This document shows, piece by piece, positions 22,240-35,420 of a stretch of 64,000 nt of DNA. Position numbers and translations under genes: made by a program. Source of the DNA: Undaria pinnatifida (Eukaryota; Sar; Phaeophyceae; Laminariales; Alariaceae); the NCBI GenBank assembly GCA_012845835.1, contig JABAKD010000023.1:14122862-14186861 (forward strand), in the 5' to 3' direction. Below the pieces are notes generated by a model, which made no database searches, was not told where the DNA came from, and saw only the letters and a program-made list of their open reading frames with translations. Position 1 is the stretch's first letter, and the number at the start of each line of letters is the position of its first letter.

Positions 22240-22505
22240 ATCGCGTCCTGGCATAGTTGTGCCCGTGCCCGTCGACAGGTTAGAACGCTATTCAGAGTTT
22301 ACCTTAAGGTTCGGGTATAGTACGACATGTATTATCACACAGAACCCGCTTGGGGTTAGTGGTATAATATTTCATCGCGTTCTGGCGTAGTTGTGCCCGT
22401 GCCCGTCGACAGGGTACGACACTATTCAGAGCTTTCCCTAAGGTTCGTGTTCAAAATGCCATGCATGATCTTACAGAACCCACAATCGTGTCGAGTAATA
22501 TTGTT
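22240..22505. repeat. 136-bp imperfect tandem duplication
   Basis: TCGCGT.CTGGC.TAGTTGTG with CCCGTGCCCGTCGACAGG recurs at about 22240 and 22376, followed in both by TATTCAGAG and ACAGAACCC. The stretch from 22506 to 24519 after it has no supported gene; it has telomere words near 22642, 24117 and 24420. Confidence 0.7.
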
Positions 22506-24519
22506 TCGTACAGAACACAAACAATTTTCAGTATGGTGCAACATGCGATATCCTTACCCGTACTCGCACCGGAGTACAACGGTATACTCTAAACGCACCG
22601 GCCACGATAATGAAGACGGTGACCCTATGTGATATCCTTAGGGTTAGGTACACGGACCGGGCGTCCAGCGGTGTACCCTACGTCCACCGAGGCACAAGGA
22701 CATAAACCCCAGCCCGTGTAAACCCCAGCCCTTACATAAGGATTTTTTTTAGCCAAAGTACAGAGGTCATAGGGATAGCTCGTGGTTAGGGTCAAATGGG
22801 ACGACCTAGGCCCCTGGCGATTACATGAACGGTCGTTTGCGAGCGCCTCCCCGCCGGTAGCCGTTCAGCCCCACGAAGCTGTCGACGACTTTGATGGGTT
22901 CCTCCGGCAGGTCAACCACCACCCCTTTTGAGTCGTAAACAGTCACCGCCTTCGTTACGGGTGCGATTTGTTTGCTCAGGGTTTCACCGTTTACCTTGGT
23001 GTTTATTTCTCTCAAATGTCGTATTTTATTTGAGGCTTCGAGTTACATTTTAATCATTTATTTGTTCCTCATTTAGGAGTTGTAAGTTGTTTGGGTTCCC
23101 TGCGCGGCATACGTTGGGGTCGGGTTTGATGTGCGAGTTTTGAGACGTGAGTATCAGTATGGGCCTGACACGTGACACATACACGGGCTCACTTCCGAGG
23201 ATGCAGTTAACGCTGCATCACTGCAACACCCCGAGCCCGTGTTAAGAGTTATGGTGTTTCTTTATCCGCCATATGCCGCGGATGCAGTTGATGCTGCGTC
23301 ACTTAAGCCGCCGATACAGCTGACGATACATCACTCGATACCCCACGCCGCTGATATGGTGAGTCAATATTTCGCAAAAAACGCAGATGTCGTAGACGCT
23401 GCCTTTCTTCGCTTATTCCCGTTGAAAATCGAAAGACTGTTCCCGGCAACATATATCCCCACCATAGTCGGATCTCAACCATAGTAACCCTATCCCTACG
23501 ATAGGTGGGTGCCCAACGAAGGCTATATCCCTATGTTTTCTATGTTTTAGATGTTTTAGAGCTAGCTCGTTGGACATGAATATATCGAACCAAGAGCTTA
23601 GAGAGTTCCAGCGTGCATCACAAATATAATACTGCGAGATTTGACTTAGGGCTAGGAATCGCCGTCTATCAAACATATTTCGACAAGAAAGATGCCACCC
23701 TTATCGAAGAACATCCAAACCAATTGCCCCCGGGCGGGATCGATCGACCTTGGCTCGCGCCTTCGGTTTTTCAATCAGGATGCTCCGCGGTTTCACGGTA
23801 GTCACGCGGTCGTGTCGAAAACTGTAAGCCATTCGCCGAGCTCTATTGTTTGGCATTTCATCTCTGGTTTGCGTCAGTACGTGGGGCGTGGTCCGGGTGC
23901 CTAACTCACTGTGGTTGCTTCCGCACTTTCCTAGTTACTGTGTTGAACTCCGAAACTAGCAAGCTGAGAACAGGGCGTCCACGAGGATATCGCCACAGAG
24001 TTTGTCTGGATGGCGGGCAGGATAGACAGGGAGGTGAGTGAGCGAAGTTGAATACAAACCCGATAAAAACGTCGGTCAACCCCGATAGCAATATCCGTTC
24101 CGTCTTGTTTTTCTTTTTAGGGTTAGGGCGCACGATTCACACGCGACCCTCTGCTTTGTTGCCACCGTTGCACTTGGACCTTTTATTATATCGTTTCCGT
24201 CGCTTTTTTCTCAGGGTGTCCCTTCGCCCCGGATTTGCACGCGACTCTATGCTCCTTGCATTTGTATGTTGCATATGATTTCAGAGATGGTATGTGTGGC
24301 TTTCCCGCTTGTCATGGTTGGACTAAAAGGCTGTGGGTGAAGGCTGAAAACCCACCCTCATGGCCTAATTCTACACCCACAGCCTTAGAGGCGGTATCTG
24401 ACAGTGATCTTACAATTTCGGGTTAGGGTTGTGTAGGTTCAGCTAGATGAAGACCCCTAACGAAAGCCCACAGCTTTTTTGTGATTACTAAGCTTTTAGC
24501 TTACCCTACGCCTTTTTTT

Positions 24520-25110
24520 TGACAAAGTGGTCGACAGTGTTAAGGCATTGGATACCGCATTAGCGGGGTATTAGTCCGTTGTACCACTTGCAAAAGATTA
24601 ACCAATAGCTTACCCAAACTAACCCTTAGGTACATTCTTTCCCCCTGAACCTAAAGGATAGCCCTACGGCCGGATATACGGGCTAACCCTAACCCTAAAA
24701 ACCCATGGTCTGTCGACGACGCCATTCGTGGAGGTAGGGTTAGCGGGGTATTAGTCCGTTTGACGACTTGCAAAAGGTTAACCATTAGCTTGCCCAAGCT
24801 AAGCCTTTACAAACACTTCCCCCCTGTGAAACGGCTGAATAGCAGGTCGGCCGGATATACGGGCGGACGTGTCAATTATCCAAGCCGTTTCATTTGCTTG
24901 TTATACCGGGGACAGTATTTTTGAAGTTCGACATGGGGAAAGTCTGAAAAACAAAATCATGGTGGATGTGGGGTTTGAACCCACGACCCAATAAACCAAT
25001 GGTCTGTCAACGACGCCATTTGTTAAGGTAATAGTGGGGTATTAGTCCTTTTGACCACTTGCAAAAGGTTAACCAAAAGCTTACCCAAACTAAGCCTCAT
25101 AACAACAGCC
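24520..25110. repeat. Three copies of a 75-bp block, spaced about 180-290 bp
   Basis: GGGGTATTAGTCC, then CACTTGCAAAAGGTTAACCA and GCTTACCCAAACTAA occur near 24568, 24746 and 25037. The first two copies are each followed by GGCCGGATATACGGGC. A stretch GACGACGCCATT precedes copies two and three. CCCTAACCCTAA (24686-24700) lies between copies, here in the C-strand orientation. Confidence 0.75.
24961..25025 (-). other. tRNA-like relic (T-arm and 3' acceptor side)
   Basis: The minus strand reads GTGGGTTCAAACCCCAC, a complete T-arm with a good internal promoter B box, followed by ATCCACC as a 3' acceptor side. No matching GGTGGAT 5' acceptor strand is found and the anticodon stem is poor. I regard it as a tRNA-derived fragment. 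Confidence 0.4.
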
Positions 25111-25199
25111 TAGACCAAGCGTGCAACGGGTTTACAGCGTAGGTTGTACCCGGGTTCAGAGTGATACGTTCATCGATCTGTGCGCGGAAACTTAACAAA

Positions 25200-26400
25200 G
25201 CCGGTTGCCGACAGCCAATACCAATTCAATACCGTATCGAGTATGGGTTCATACAACGGCCTTCCAATAACGACACAATCATAACAGTACAGTGCAGCCC
25301 AATTAGAAACCCTACCAAATAATAGCATTTGTGCCTCATTGGGGATAGGTATAGGGTTGGGGGGGTAGTTTTCTACAGGTGTCTGTGCCGGACAACCAAA
25401 TGGAAAATCAAGCGACAAACGTAAGTGGAGGGTGCAATTTTACAGCAGCAGTTTGCTCTTCTTAGGATATGTTGCCAAATAAGCATTAAGGTTATGGTAG
25501 AGACTTAAGGTTGGGGTCATGTATAATGCAACGACTAAAAATTCACTTTTACCAAACTTACACATACCCCCTACATACCGCACAGGTTGGAAGCCATAAG
25601 GTATTGTGGGCCAGGTTTTATGGTAAGGGTTCGGGAAGTGTCGACAGCCAATACAATATGTACTAGGTGGAGTATATGGGCCCATACTGCAGCCGTTCAA
25701 AAACAGCACAATCATGACAGCACGCTACAGGTGGACCATAATCTGCACGAAATACAGGGCATTGTGCGCAACTGGAGATATGTCTAACTTTGTGGGGTAG
25801 TCTAATGTCGCTGTGCTGGACAAAAACAGGGAAAATCAAGCCAACTTGTATTTTTGAGGGGGGGGGCATTTTACAGCTAACATTGTGGCGTAGTCCTATG
25901 TGTCCGTGTCGGACAAACAACTGGAAAACCACAAGATTTTGTGGCGGGAGGGGGGGGGGGGGGGTTCACACTAGCAGTATAGCCTTGCACGCAATATATC
26001 CCGTACGTTAGATCCCAAGGTTAGGGTAGAAGTCATATGTTGGGTTGGAAACAATATAACGACCAATACACAGATATCAAGTTTACACATACTACCTTCA
26101 TACCGCACAGGATGGAGACAGTAACGTGTACTGCGGGCCAGGATTTATGGTGAGGGTTACAGAAGAGTCTACAGCCAATACCAAATGAACACCATATAGT
26201 ATGGGCTCACACAATGGTCCTTCAACGACGGCAAAATCATAACAGTACGCTATAGGTCGACTAGATTTGTTACCTAATATTAGCAAGTGCGCCTAAGTGG
26301 GGCTATGTCTAACATCGTGGGGTAGTCTGATGTGACTGTCCCGGACTAAAAAATGAAAACGCAAGTCCAATCTCAGGCGGGGGGGGGAGTGGGCCAATTT
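25200..26400. repeat. Three diverged copies of a roughly 240-bp repeat
   Basis: ACAGCCAATAC, GTATGGG.TCA.ACAA, CAAAATCATAACAGTAC or its variants, then a G-rich tract and GGGGTAGT.T recur at about 25205, 25648 and 26170. Each copy ends near a G run (25367, 25858, 26380). No gene is supported inside. Confidence 0.65.
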
Positions 26401-26649
26401 ACGACATCGGTATGGTCGGGGAGGGAGAGGGCTAATTTACAACATCGGTATGGTCTCGCCAGCATAATTACCCATATTATGTTGGAATATATACCTGAAG
26501 CCTTACAGCACTTGAGATTACAGGTTTCACCAAGCTTGGTGACACGGGCAATACCATACCGTCAATAATTGGGATACTAGGGTACTAGGGTTAGGCTTAG
26601 GAACCGTAAATATTATATGGTTCCTTCCCCTCCGGGTTATTTATAACCC

Positions 26650-27105
26650 TCCGGGAAATGTAATGTCTAGGCTGAACCATTACAAATACTCCGGTTCCTA
26701 ACCCTTTGCGTCGAATCAATTGCGGTGAGCCTCTAGTAAGGGGGGTTTGTCTGTGATAACTGGTGTTTCGCTGTGGTAGCAGCTGGATTTGGCACGAGTA
26801 TTGTACATCAGAACACAAGGCAGGCTAAATATCTATTTGGGTGTGATGTATTCTACATGCGGCCATCATTCGAGCATTGCGCCTGGGGAATGTAAGGTCT
26901 CAGCTGAACCACATGTTCTGATTCCTAACACTTAGCGTTGAATCACTTACAGTGAACCTCTACTGGTCAACGTTTCTCTCTGATGACTGTTTTTTTGCTT
27001 GGGAAGCATCGGGAGTTGGCGCGAGTATTTTGAAAATCATGACACAAGGTAGATTAGGGTTTGGGTTATCTGTGACGTACTCTACATGCGGCCATCATTT
27101 GAGTT
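26650..27105. repeat. 240-bp imperfect tandem duplication
   Basis: GGGAATGTAA, GCTGAACCA, TTCCTAAC, GGTGAGCCTCTA or GTGAACCTCTACT, GCGAGTATT, ACACAAGG and CTACATGCGGCCATCATT occur in the same order in 26650-26875 and 26885-27105. A 106-codon ORF at 26952-27272 spans the second copy; nothing in it is recognisable. The stretch 27110-28200 has no supported gene. Confidence 0.7.
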
Positions 27106-28204
27106 TTGGAAAACCCAGAAGTGTCATACTGTCTAGTGTCCGCTTGGTGGAAGTTGAAGCATGCCCAGCCCAGCTATTTGAGGGATGCGACTGTACTATG
27201 ATTTTTGATAACCTGAACGGATCGTACCTTTCAGGCCCATGTTGGTGCGAATGGCAGTCCGCTCAGCACTGACACCTACTAGGGCTTATCTGGTATACTG
27301 TAGCGAGATATGAGTACGGGACGCTACATAGGCACAGGCGTCCGGACGCATTTTCTACCGAGATGAGCATACATAAGGGTGTCTTAGGTAGAACTCCTGT
27401 AGCACTGCAGTTGCTGGTGTTGCGTCATTTGTCAAGAGGAGTGTTGCAGGTAGAAGTATGGGTTAGGTCAGGGTCCCACTTATCCCGCTTTCACTGGTTT
27501 CATTTCCTTCCGTTTCAAGAGCTGACAGTACTCGGACAAGTAGTCATACTCGTATCGCAAAGCAGTGTTCGTGCGAATGGCCTATCGGAAACAATATATG
27601 CTCGACGAGTACGAGTCTGGAACTACAGTATAGATGACCGATGCCCACCAGAATCGGATATGAAATTAATAGATATCTGGGGCAACATGCTCAGCGGCTG
27701 CTGCGCTCGGCCAAGTTATAACCTTACTTTTCCATGAAGAGCATTTGGTACTTTTCCCGAGAGATAGTCTTCCGCTACGGTGTGTGTTGAAGCTTCACCG
27801 TACTTCGGTTCACCACGATAAATAGTTTTTTTCTCCGAGGGAGTATTCTCACTTCTTTGCACGAAGAGTTATTCGTCGTATGTGCTAGATGCAGTCCATG
27901 GCTACGGTCTGTGTTTTAAAGTTAACCTCACTTATCTTCACCGAGAGAGCCGTTGGTCTTGTTTGCGAGAGCGTAACCTCAGTTCTTATCACCAAGAGCA
28001 ATTAGTTCTGTGTACGGCGTGCAAAGATTGAAAAAGCGAACAGAGCGTTCCAACTCGAAAGAGTATAGCATAAACTCCTAAGAGCATAGCATATCCTACG
28101 TGAGTCATCCCTAACACGGGAGCGCGGTTGACCCCAACGACAAAACTTGGGGTGATAACACAACCTCAGTAGTAGCAAGTGCCATTACGCACTGCACTAA
28201 AACC

Positions 28205-28450
28205 CTTGGCTACATCATACGTTGTTGCTACTGTAGTTACAAGTACTACTACACCATACGTTGTTACTACTGTAGTTGGAAGTATTACTACATCATACGT
28301 TGTTACAACTGTAGTTAAAAGTATTTTGACGCTAGGGTTAACCCTTGGATAAACTATACCCCTATTATAGTGGCAAGGGTTGATTTGGCAACAACAGTGC
28401 GAACCCTTGGGTAAACTATACCCCTATTGTGGTAGCAAGGGTTGACGTGG
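28205..28450. repeat. Short tandem repeats (about 48 bp x3 and 66 bp x2)
   Basis: CATACGTTGTT.CTACTGTAGTT recurs three times between 28218 and 28320. AACCCTTGG.TAAACTATACC followed by CCTATT.T.GT and GCAAGGGTTG occurs twice, at about 28340 and 28404. Bases 28451-30480 beyond it show no gene. Confidence 0.7.
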
Positions 28451-30479
28451 GGGTGGATTGGGTACCCCAACGTCAATCCTAACGCCAATCATTGGGTTAA
28501 GCATACCACTACTTCAGTAGCAAGCATTAAAACAACAAAAACAAATTTGATATGACTGCCGCTTAATACGGAGACGGCTCCTAAATCCCCCTCTTTTTCG
28601 TGTTCTTCGATAATGCCCTCGTCTGGTCTGCTGCTACTACTGGTAGTTAGTAAACGCAGTTATTTTGCTTCAGCTGATTAGCCAGGTCAATAGAACAGCA
28701 TCGCACCGGAGTATCGGCCTTGAAAAGGCATCGGGAAACATGTAACGGATTAGACGCTGCCGGTGTCTACGTTTTTGAGGCACGGTTTAACGGGACTAAA
28801 CCTGGCTAGTATTGAAGCGTGTGCTGAGAAAGTGGAATTGACGGTTCGTTTTGTCTGGCATGCGCTGTTTGGTTGAGCCGTGATAGGAGAGTTGTGTGTG
28901 ATGTACAATATGCGACCGCGATTACACGATCGCGATGTTACAATACTAGTATCGGCGTCGCAGTCGTGGTGGTGACAATGGCAAGGGTTTTGAGGTGGGA
29001 ATAGATGAGCACAAGGGAAGACGCCATCCCGCATAGTTGGGGCGGAGGTAGACCAAATCGGACCAACACTACATAACAAAGGCTCGGAAACAAATTTAGG
29101 ATGTACCAGGTGGGGTTAGGCTGTTGCGGTGACATCCACGCAGGTCGGTGCGGTCGCGGCCGTCCCGGAATACACAGCATATGATGCGGCTGATATACTT
29201 TGTAAGATGAATCCAAGACGTCCTAAGTACCGATAGAGCGGGTAAGGGTTGGCGTTAGCGTTCGGGTGAGGGTTAGGGCCTTGTAGACGCTTCTTCAATC
29301 GGGCACGTGAAGACCTAGTAACAACTTAACTCTAACCCTCACGCTTCGAGACACGTGCTACCGCATAGGTGCACATGTTCGCTACGAGACTCGTCAATTG
29401 CGGAGCAATATACACGACCGACACACTGATTATGAGAACAATGAAGGTCAAAAGCGATTAGCAGTTGTATTTCTTACGGGTTAGTTAGAGTTACATAACC
29501 GAAACACTTGTTGTGAGAACAATGCAAGCCAAAATCGGCGAGCAGTCCTACTATTTAGGGGTACGAAATAAATCATAGCGGAAAACAAGAATGCGTCATG
29601 ACCTTCCGACGATCTGGGGTTAAGGAGCCCCATAATTCCGAAAACCAGAGAGCCAGCAAGTGCTACCCTGCCGTAGCGAGCGTCTCAGAAACGAATACAC
29701 GAACTGACGTTCCCTAAGCATTGACGCAATTCCATGACGGAATTTAGCTGTTGGAAAGCGTGCGACACTACCTCTTGTCTGTCATCATCCCGTTATTAGC
29801 ATCAAACACCAGCGTAGCCAGCAGGAGGTTTGTATTCCCATTCATTGAAGAGAGAGACAGGCACGACAAACACTAATCGCACCGCAATTGTAGAACATTA
29901 TACTCCAAGGTACCGATAACGAAAACTACATCCGACACTTGGCGAAGGGACGAATTGCTAATTTAACTGGCGAAGAACGACAACTGTGATGAGACATTGC
30001 AACACCAGTCCAATAGCGTCCGTATCTCTATTCATGAATATTGGCACAACTCCGTGTTGTACAGATAGACTAAATATATATCAAATGCATGAATTATCGC
30101 AATTTCATTGCACATGGATTTAGAATGTATATGAGATGTGAGCGCGCCGCAAACAAAGAGAACAACCCAAACATTCAACGGCACGAAATTGAAAGAGATA
30201 ACAATGAAGCTTTCAATTGTGTGAGAGATCTCCGTCGCCAAGCCTACTGTCCAATACATATGAGTGTATTTTGATTCTTGTAACACATTATAACATTATG
30301 AAAGACAGATGTCACCGCGAATTCATGGATGCAGGTGGGACATGAAATGCCAGGGTACCGCAATCGAAGGGAGCGTCCCAAAAACCATAACCCAAGTAGA
30401 ACGAAATACCAAGAGATGTAGACAAGCTTTTAATGGTGTGGTGTGGTTTGGTGTGGTATATCTGAAAAGCTAGCCCTAC

Positions 30480-31315
30480 CACACCAAATGGGTAACCCTA
30501 ACCCCTAGCATTCAGAACCGGGCCTACCCCATCAAACGCAGCAGCAATACAGATATTTCCTAAACAAGGACAAGGGATTACCAGCCCTACCACGCCAGAT
30601 GGGTATTAGGAACTCCCCTAGCATGTAGAACCAGCCCTACCCCACCAGATGCAATACCAAAACAGGTATTTCCTAAACGAGGACAAAGGACAACCTGCCA
30701 TACCACGCCAGGTGGGTATCAGCCACCCAAATCATTTAGAACCGGCCCCACCCCACCAGATGGGTAACCCGAACCCATAGCAAAAGAGATTTTCATAAGC
30801 AAGGCTCAAGGTTAGGCAGGAAAGGTGACGTCTTTTCGCTGCTGCAGTATCAGCCACTCAAAGCCTTCAGAACCGGCCCTACCCCACCAGATGGGTAACC
30901 CGAACCCATAGCAAAAGAGATTTTCATAAGCAAGGCTTAGGGTTAGGCAGGAAAGGTGACGTCTTTTCGCTGCCGCAGTTGGTAGGGTTGGGTACTGGCG
31001 CGCCTCGCCAGTACAAAGTATACTGGCTGCTGTTGCAGACAGTATACTGGATCCGATCAGGATACTGGTGGCGCGGCTTCCCAAAGCATTTAGAACGGGC
31101 CCTACCCCACCAGATGGGTAACCCGAACCCATAGCAAAAGAGATTTTCATAATCAAGGCTTACGGTTAAGCAGGAAAGGTGACGTCTTTTCGCTGCCGCA
31201 GTTGGTAGCGTTGGGTACTGGTGCGCAGCGCCAGTACAAAGTATACTGGCTGCTGTCGCAGAGAGTATACTGGATCCGATCAGGATACTGGTGGCGCGGC
31301 GCCGCGCCACCATCG
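30480..31315. repeat. Tandem duplications with CCCTACCCCACCAGATGGGT units
   Basis: A first set of short units (30480-30780) repeats CCTACC.C.CCAGATGGGTA and GTATTTCCTAAAC. Larger units of about 230 bp at 30860-31080 and 31085-31310 share the CCAGATGGGT unit, AAAAGAGATTTTCATAA, AGGAAAGGTGACGTCTTTTC, CCAGTACAAAGTATACTGGC and GGATCCGATCAGGATACTGG. Several of these words are palindromic. Minus-strand ORFs of about 100 codons here follow the repeat. Confidence 0.8.
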
Positions 31316-33487
31316 GCCCCCCCCGGCTGGTGAGGGGGCCCCGCAGGAGCCGGCCCTGGAGGGCCTCGCTGGAGTCTCTTTTTCACGCGATTTGGCTTCA
31401 CTAGAGCATACAAAATGAGCGATTTTGGCCCATCTGACAGAGGCACTGTCGCGGGGAATACTCACTTTTTTTTCTTGACATGGGAGAAAGGATCAATTGT
31501 CGACCAAATGTTTCAAACTTTGCAACGCCTACAAACTCCGTGATCGTGGGAGATACAGTCTATCCATTCACATGAGTTGAAATGGATAGCAGAATCATCT
31601 AAGAATCATAGGATCATTCCATAGCGTACTGTACTCCGTAGAAACTAGTAGAAACCGGTGGAATATCTTCCACCAAACCCCGACCCCCCGCCGCAAGTCA
31701 ATTTACAATTGAGAAAAATATATGAACACGAATGCAATCAGTTGGTGTACCAAGGAGAACAGTAGCTAGAAAAGCAACCTTAGCGACAGATTACAAGGAG
31801 ACGACAACGGTGCCGAAGGTACCCAACCGAAAACTACACCGCGCATAAATCACAGCTGTTTATACCAGCACAACAAGCATCTTCATTCGGATGGCAGTTA
31901 TTTTCGCCAAAGCCATTCCGGAGAGAACAAAATTGAAAACCCTCCCCAGCAACCGCTGTGTGGTTGTGTGGGGTGTGCTGTGAGGCTGTGTGTCTCTCTG
32001 CGTTCTCTGCGGCAGCCTGAATACATGGGTTTCCGCTAGTTTTGAGGCGTACGTTGGAATCTTCGTACATACTGATGTACTGGCGTACTGGCACGTCCGT
32101 TTACCAGTTTCAAGGTACTGCCAGTACTAGTACTACTGGCAGTACGTACTGGCTCAGTACCTTCCCCTAGTAGTTGGGCCTCCAGAGCCCCCGGCATTGC
32201 GCCTCCCTGCAACATGTGAGGACAAACTCAATGTACCAAAGACAGATACCGCCGCAAAATACTCGCACCTGGTTTAGGGTTAGGGACATGAGATGTCAGC
32301 ATACCGTGAGCAATGAAGGCAGTCATACAAAAGCCAACGCTTCGAAATTTAACGCGATAAAGAGAAGTTATTGGTGGTGTGAGATGGCGTAGTGATCAGC
32401 CTCAGGACACCAGCCCAGTAAGTTCGACCTGCAGATTAACTGATGGTTCATAAGCATGGGCCTAGGTAACGTGGGCTTGGCGTTACTATTTTCATTTCCG
32501 AGTTGAGCCGCTAGCGCGAACGAGACTGTACCTCACTCATAGATGAGTTAGGGTTCCTACTTCATCGGGGACCACATCGCGAACCTCGATATCAAGTTAA
32601 GGTCTGCGACCCGCGAACGTCGTGAAGCCGACGGGTTATGAGGCCTTGAAACATTCCCCTTTTACCGTACTGTTGAACACAAGCCTTTTCATGGGCAAAT
32701 CGTGTACTACGGGCATCGTGTGTTGAGCGTTCAAGTCGTGGGGCTGTCGCCCGCAAGACACAAACCCGTCCTCCCCTCACCTTGAACATGGGATGTTGCA
32801 TTCTTGGGAGTCTATCTTGTGTATACATGATATCTTCAAGCCAACAACCCCAGACGACGCGCGTGCGTAGTGCTCAGATCCTTGATAAGACTTACCTCGT
32901 CTTAGCTCTATTGCACCGCACCCGACCCCCGACATTGTTGTCGGTTGTTTGCACAGTCCCATGAATTACGCACATCTATGTCCAAACGAGCACGCTTGCA
33001 TGTGTGCTTCATTAGGGGTAGTACATACTTATGGATTGTTTTGCGAGGCCCGCCACTTGTGAAAATATTTACACATCATTTGGGAATCTAGGTGGTTAAC
33101 TCCGACAGGTAACCCGCTTGTTTCATTTTGTATTATATTCCGCACCAGCCAAAAACATCTTAAAGCTTCGGGGGCGAGCACACTTCGATATCCATACTCG
33201 TTTCTTGTATATCCTGTGGTTAGGTTTTTCATGCTACTAAGTTCTTGTTGTGAACAAGGCTACCCATCCGTATCGCAGGCTCGAGAGTAGGGTGAGGATG
33301 TTGGCAACATGCTTTCTTAGTTGTTTGCATGTGGTGTATGGCTGTTTAATGTTTGTTTATATTCTATCCGAGGCGTTAGATCAATAAACTTGCACCACGA
33401 CACACATGTTATTTTTGGGGGTAGGGTAATGTCCCACGACCGCGAACTTTGTGTTGGACCCTAACCTAACCCTAGCCGTTAATTCCT
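31316..33487. other. Gene-poor region
   Basis: No protein or RNA gene that I can support. TTTAGGGTTAGGG is at 32273-32285. A cluster of CCAGTAC and GTACTGG words at about 32080-32160 echoes the 31-kb repeats. CCCTAACCTAACCCTAGCC lies near 33460. Confidence 0.45.
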
Positions 33488-33690
33488 CTACCCCTACCTT
33501 GGCATGGCTCGTCGATAACAAGGACGCAATACATACATTTTTCACGCCACCTTTGATTCAATGTTGCCACTACTTCGTCGTCCTACCCCTACTTTGGCAT
33601 GGCTCGCCGGAAATTGGGATCTAATACATGCAATTGTGTCGCTATCTTTGCTTCTTTATTGTCCCTGCTTTGTTGTGTGATACGTGGACG
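33488..33690. repeat. Roughly 105-bp duplication just upstream of a coding-like tract
   Basis: CTACCCCTAC.TTGGCATGGC followed by TCG.CG occurs at about 33489 and 33585, with AATACAT.CA and CACCTTTG/GCTATCTTTG later in each. The second copy carries the possible start of the next ORF. Confidence 0.55.
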
Positions 33691-34788
33691 CTCCACCAAC
33701 AGGGTGCGGCCCAAGGACCGGCAGATGACCTGATCTCGCAGAGTTGGGACAGTCAGACGAGAGATAAGTTGTTTCTTTCAAGAATCGACCCGGAGCGTAA
33801 AGAGGCCGCGACGACCTTCGCGCATGGGGACAAATACAACTGTCGGTCACAAAGCTTTCTCGGTTGAAGGTACGATTTGGGCACTGCTGCTGCGGCCCTT
33901 CCGCGTGCCCTGGGGCCGGCAGCGGCCACTACTATTGACATCGATTACTACAGGTACCGACTGTTTGTGCGGGACCTGGGCAGTACATTCGTGGGTTTTG
34001 ACACTTTGGCATACCGGGAAGCCGATTTGCGAAACGCCAAATACCCCGCGAACACTCAACCACTCTTCTTCGCACGGGGTCTTGGGGTTGTGTATTTACT
34101 GATCAGCGCTAGCCCCGAGGATCTCGACAGCGGCTACACTACTCTTGCCCGAGAAGTGGAAAAAGCACGCGATGACATCATAGCAGGTATACGGAGAGAA
34201 GGGCCAGCCATTCCGCCGCAGAAAAACTCCAACGCCAGCCTCATTTGCAAGACACACCAAGCAATCGGCGGTTTGCTGCTGCAGCGAGTCTTATCTGCTT
34301 TGGGTTACGACGTGTTTTATCACGTGACCTGGGGCATCAAAGTGCCAGCCGGTGACTTGAGTGCCCTCGACGAGGCAGCGAAGCGAGCGAACGACGAGAA
34401 GCCTCCCAGCGACGACCCTGAGATGTCTAACGCCTTTGACGTGGCGAACACCCGGCGAACCTCTAGCATTCCGGGAATGCGGTCGTACCCGATTGGAAGG
34501 AGCAATTTCGGTGATCGGATACTCCCGACAACCGCGACATCCATGCGGACGTATGGACAAGCTCCCGGGATTTTTGACCGCCCCCACGGGTCCACCCAGA
34601 CACGTTCGGGGACCCCGTGGCCTGGTATCGACAACATAACTTTTTACAACATCATTGACCACGACCTAAGGACAGGTGGACCGGTCACGTGGTTTCAGCC
34701 TAAGACTGTTGGGCGAGCCAAAAGAAAATTAACCCACCATCGTGGACTCCTGGACTCATTTCCACCACAGATGGCATGGCATTCCTGA
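33628..34788 (+). CDS. Unidentified coding-like ORF with one in-frame TGA
   Basis: A frame of 79 codons from ATG at 33628 (hydrophobic start MQLCRYLCFFIVPALLCD, possibly a signal peptide) meets TGA at 33865, then the same frame continues open for 303 codons to 34788. The second part is rich in ordinary protein-like segments (TIDIDYYRYRLFVRDLGSTF, LLISASPEDLDSGYTTLARE, NITFYNIIDHDLRTGGP). I recognise no family. The last 25 codons or so are probably out of frame: from about 34713 a different frame reads better and leads into the next ORF. It could be a decayed gene, or an expressed one with sequence errors. Confidence 0.5.
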
Positions 34789-35420
34789 AGAAGCACGGAC
34801 AGGGTCTTCGGATAGATGCGCGTGTTCGCGCGGTCACTGCCGGCGAAGCAGTTGCGTTAGCACAGCGCCTGTGAGTTTTAGACCTCGAAACGGCACTCAT
34901 TAAGCTTGGCCAATACCAAACAATACCAGAAACGAGCCCTGCAACCAATGCGACGACAGACGTGATTTATCTTCCTATCAACTTCGTGTCAATGGGGGTG
35001 TGGGTGGCGAACGCCATGCGGCTGGTGCAGCCCTCCCTTGCCGTGTTTCGAGGGAGAGACTCTAAGAAGACAACGCCGGCAATGATGAAGGCAGGTGCTG
35101 ACGTTTTGGCAGGCGTTGGTACGACCGATGCCGCTAATAGAGCATCATCTGGGCAGGATGAGGGCATATTCTGGTTGTATAGGCAGGAGACACTTCAAGC
35201 AGCACAAAACGCGGCACGTGGAGCGTCGGATGTATGTTTACCAAGTGTAAGGCACAATCCTGGACGCGCCGCGAGACGAAGCCCTGTGTTGGAACTGTCG
35301 AATGAGACCATTACGGCCTTGGCTGACGGCGAGCCTCTTCCCACTGCGGCTGATGGTGAATGCGGGCGTCATTTCGGAGACTGTTGGAGCGACCCACAGC
35401 ACCGGCCCACCACACGCTGA
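34713..35420 (+). CDS. Continuation of the unidentified tract, second frame
   Basis: This frame reads TTDGMAFLKKHGQGLRIDAR, then AGEAVALAQRL, a TGA at 34869, VLDLETALIKLGQYQTIPE and, from 34962, FVSMGVWVANAMRLVQPSLA and NETITALADGEP. The TGA lies inside CTGTGAGTTTTAG, which looks like a splice donor, but no downstream acceptor restores the phase. The last 30 codons probably leave the true frame, which passes to the ORF starting at 35302. I see no known domain. Confidence 0.45.

Noticed and set aside
24541-24610. Possible plus-strand tRNA in the 24.5-kb repeat
   Set aside because: No closed cloverleaf: no matching acceptor strands and no clear B box on this strand.
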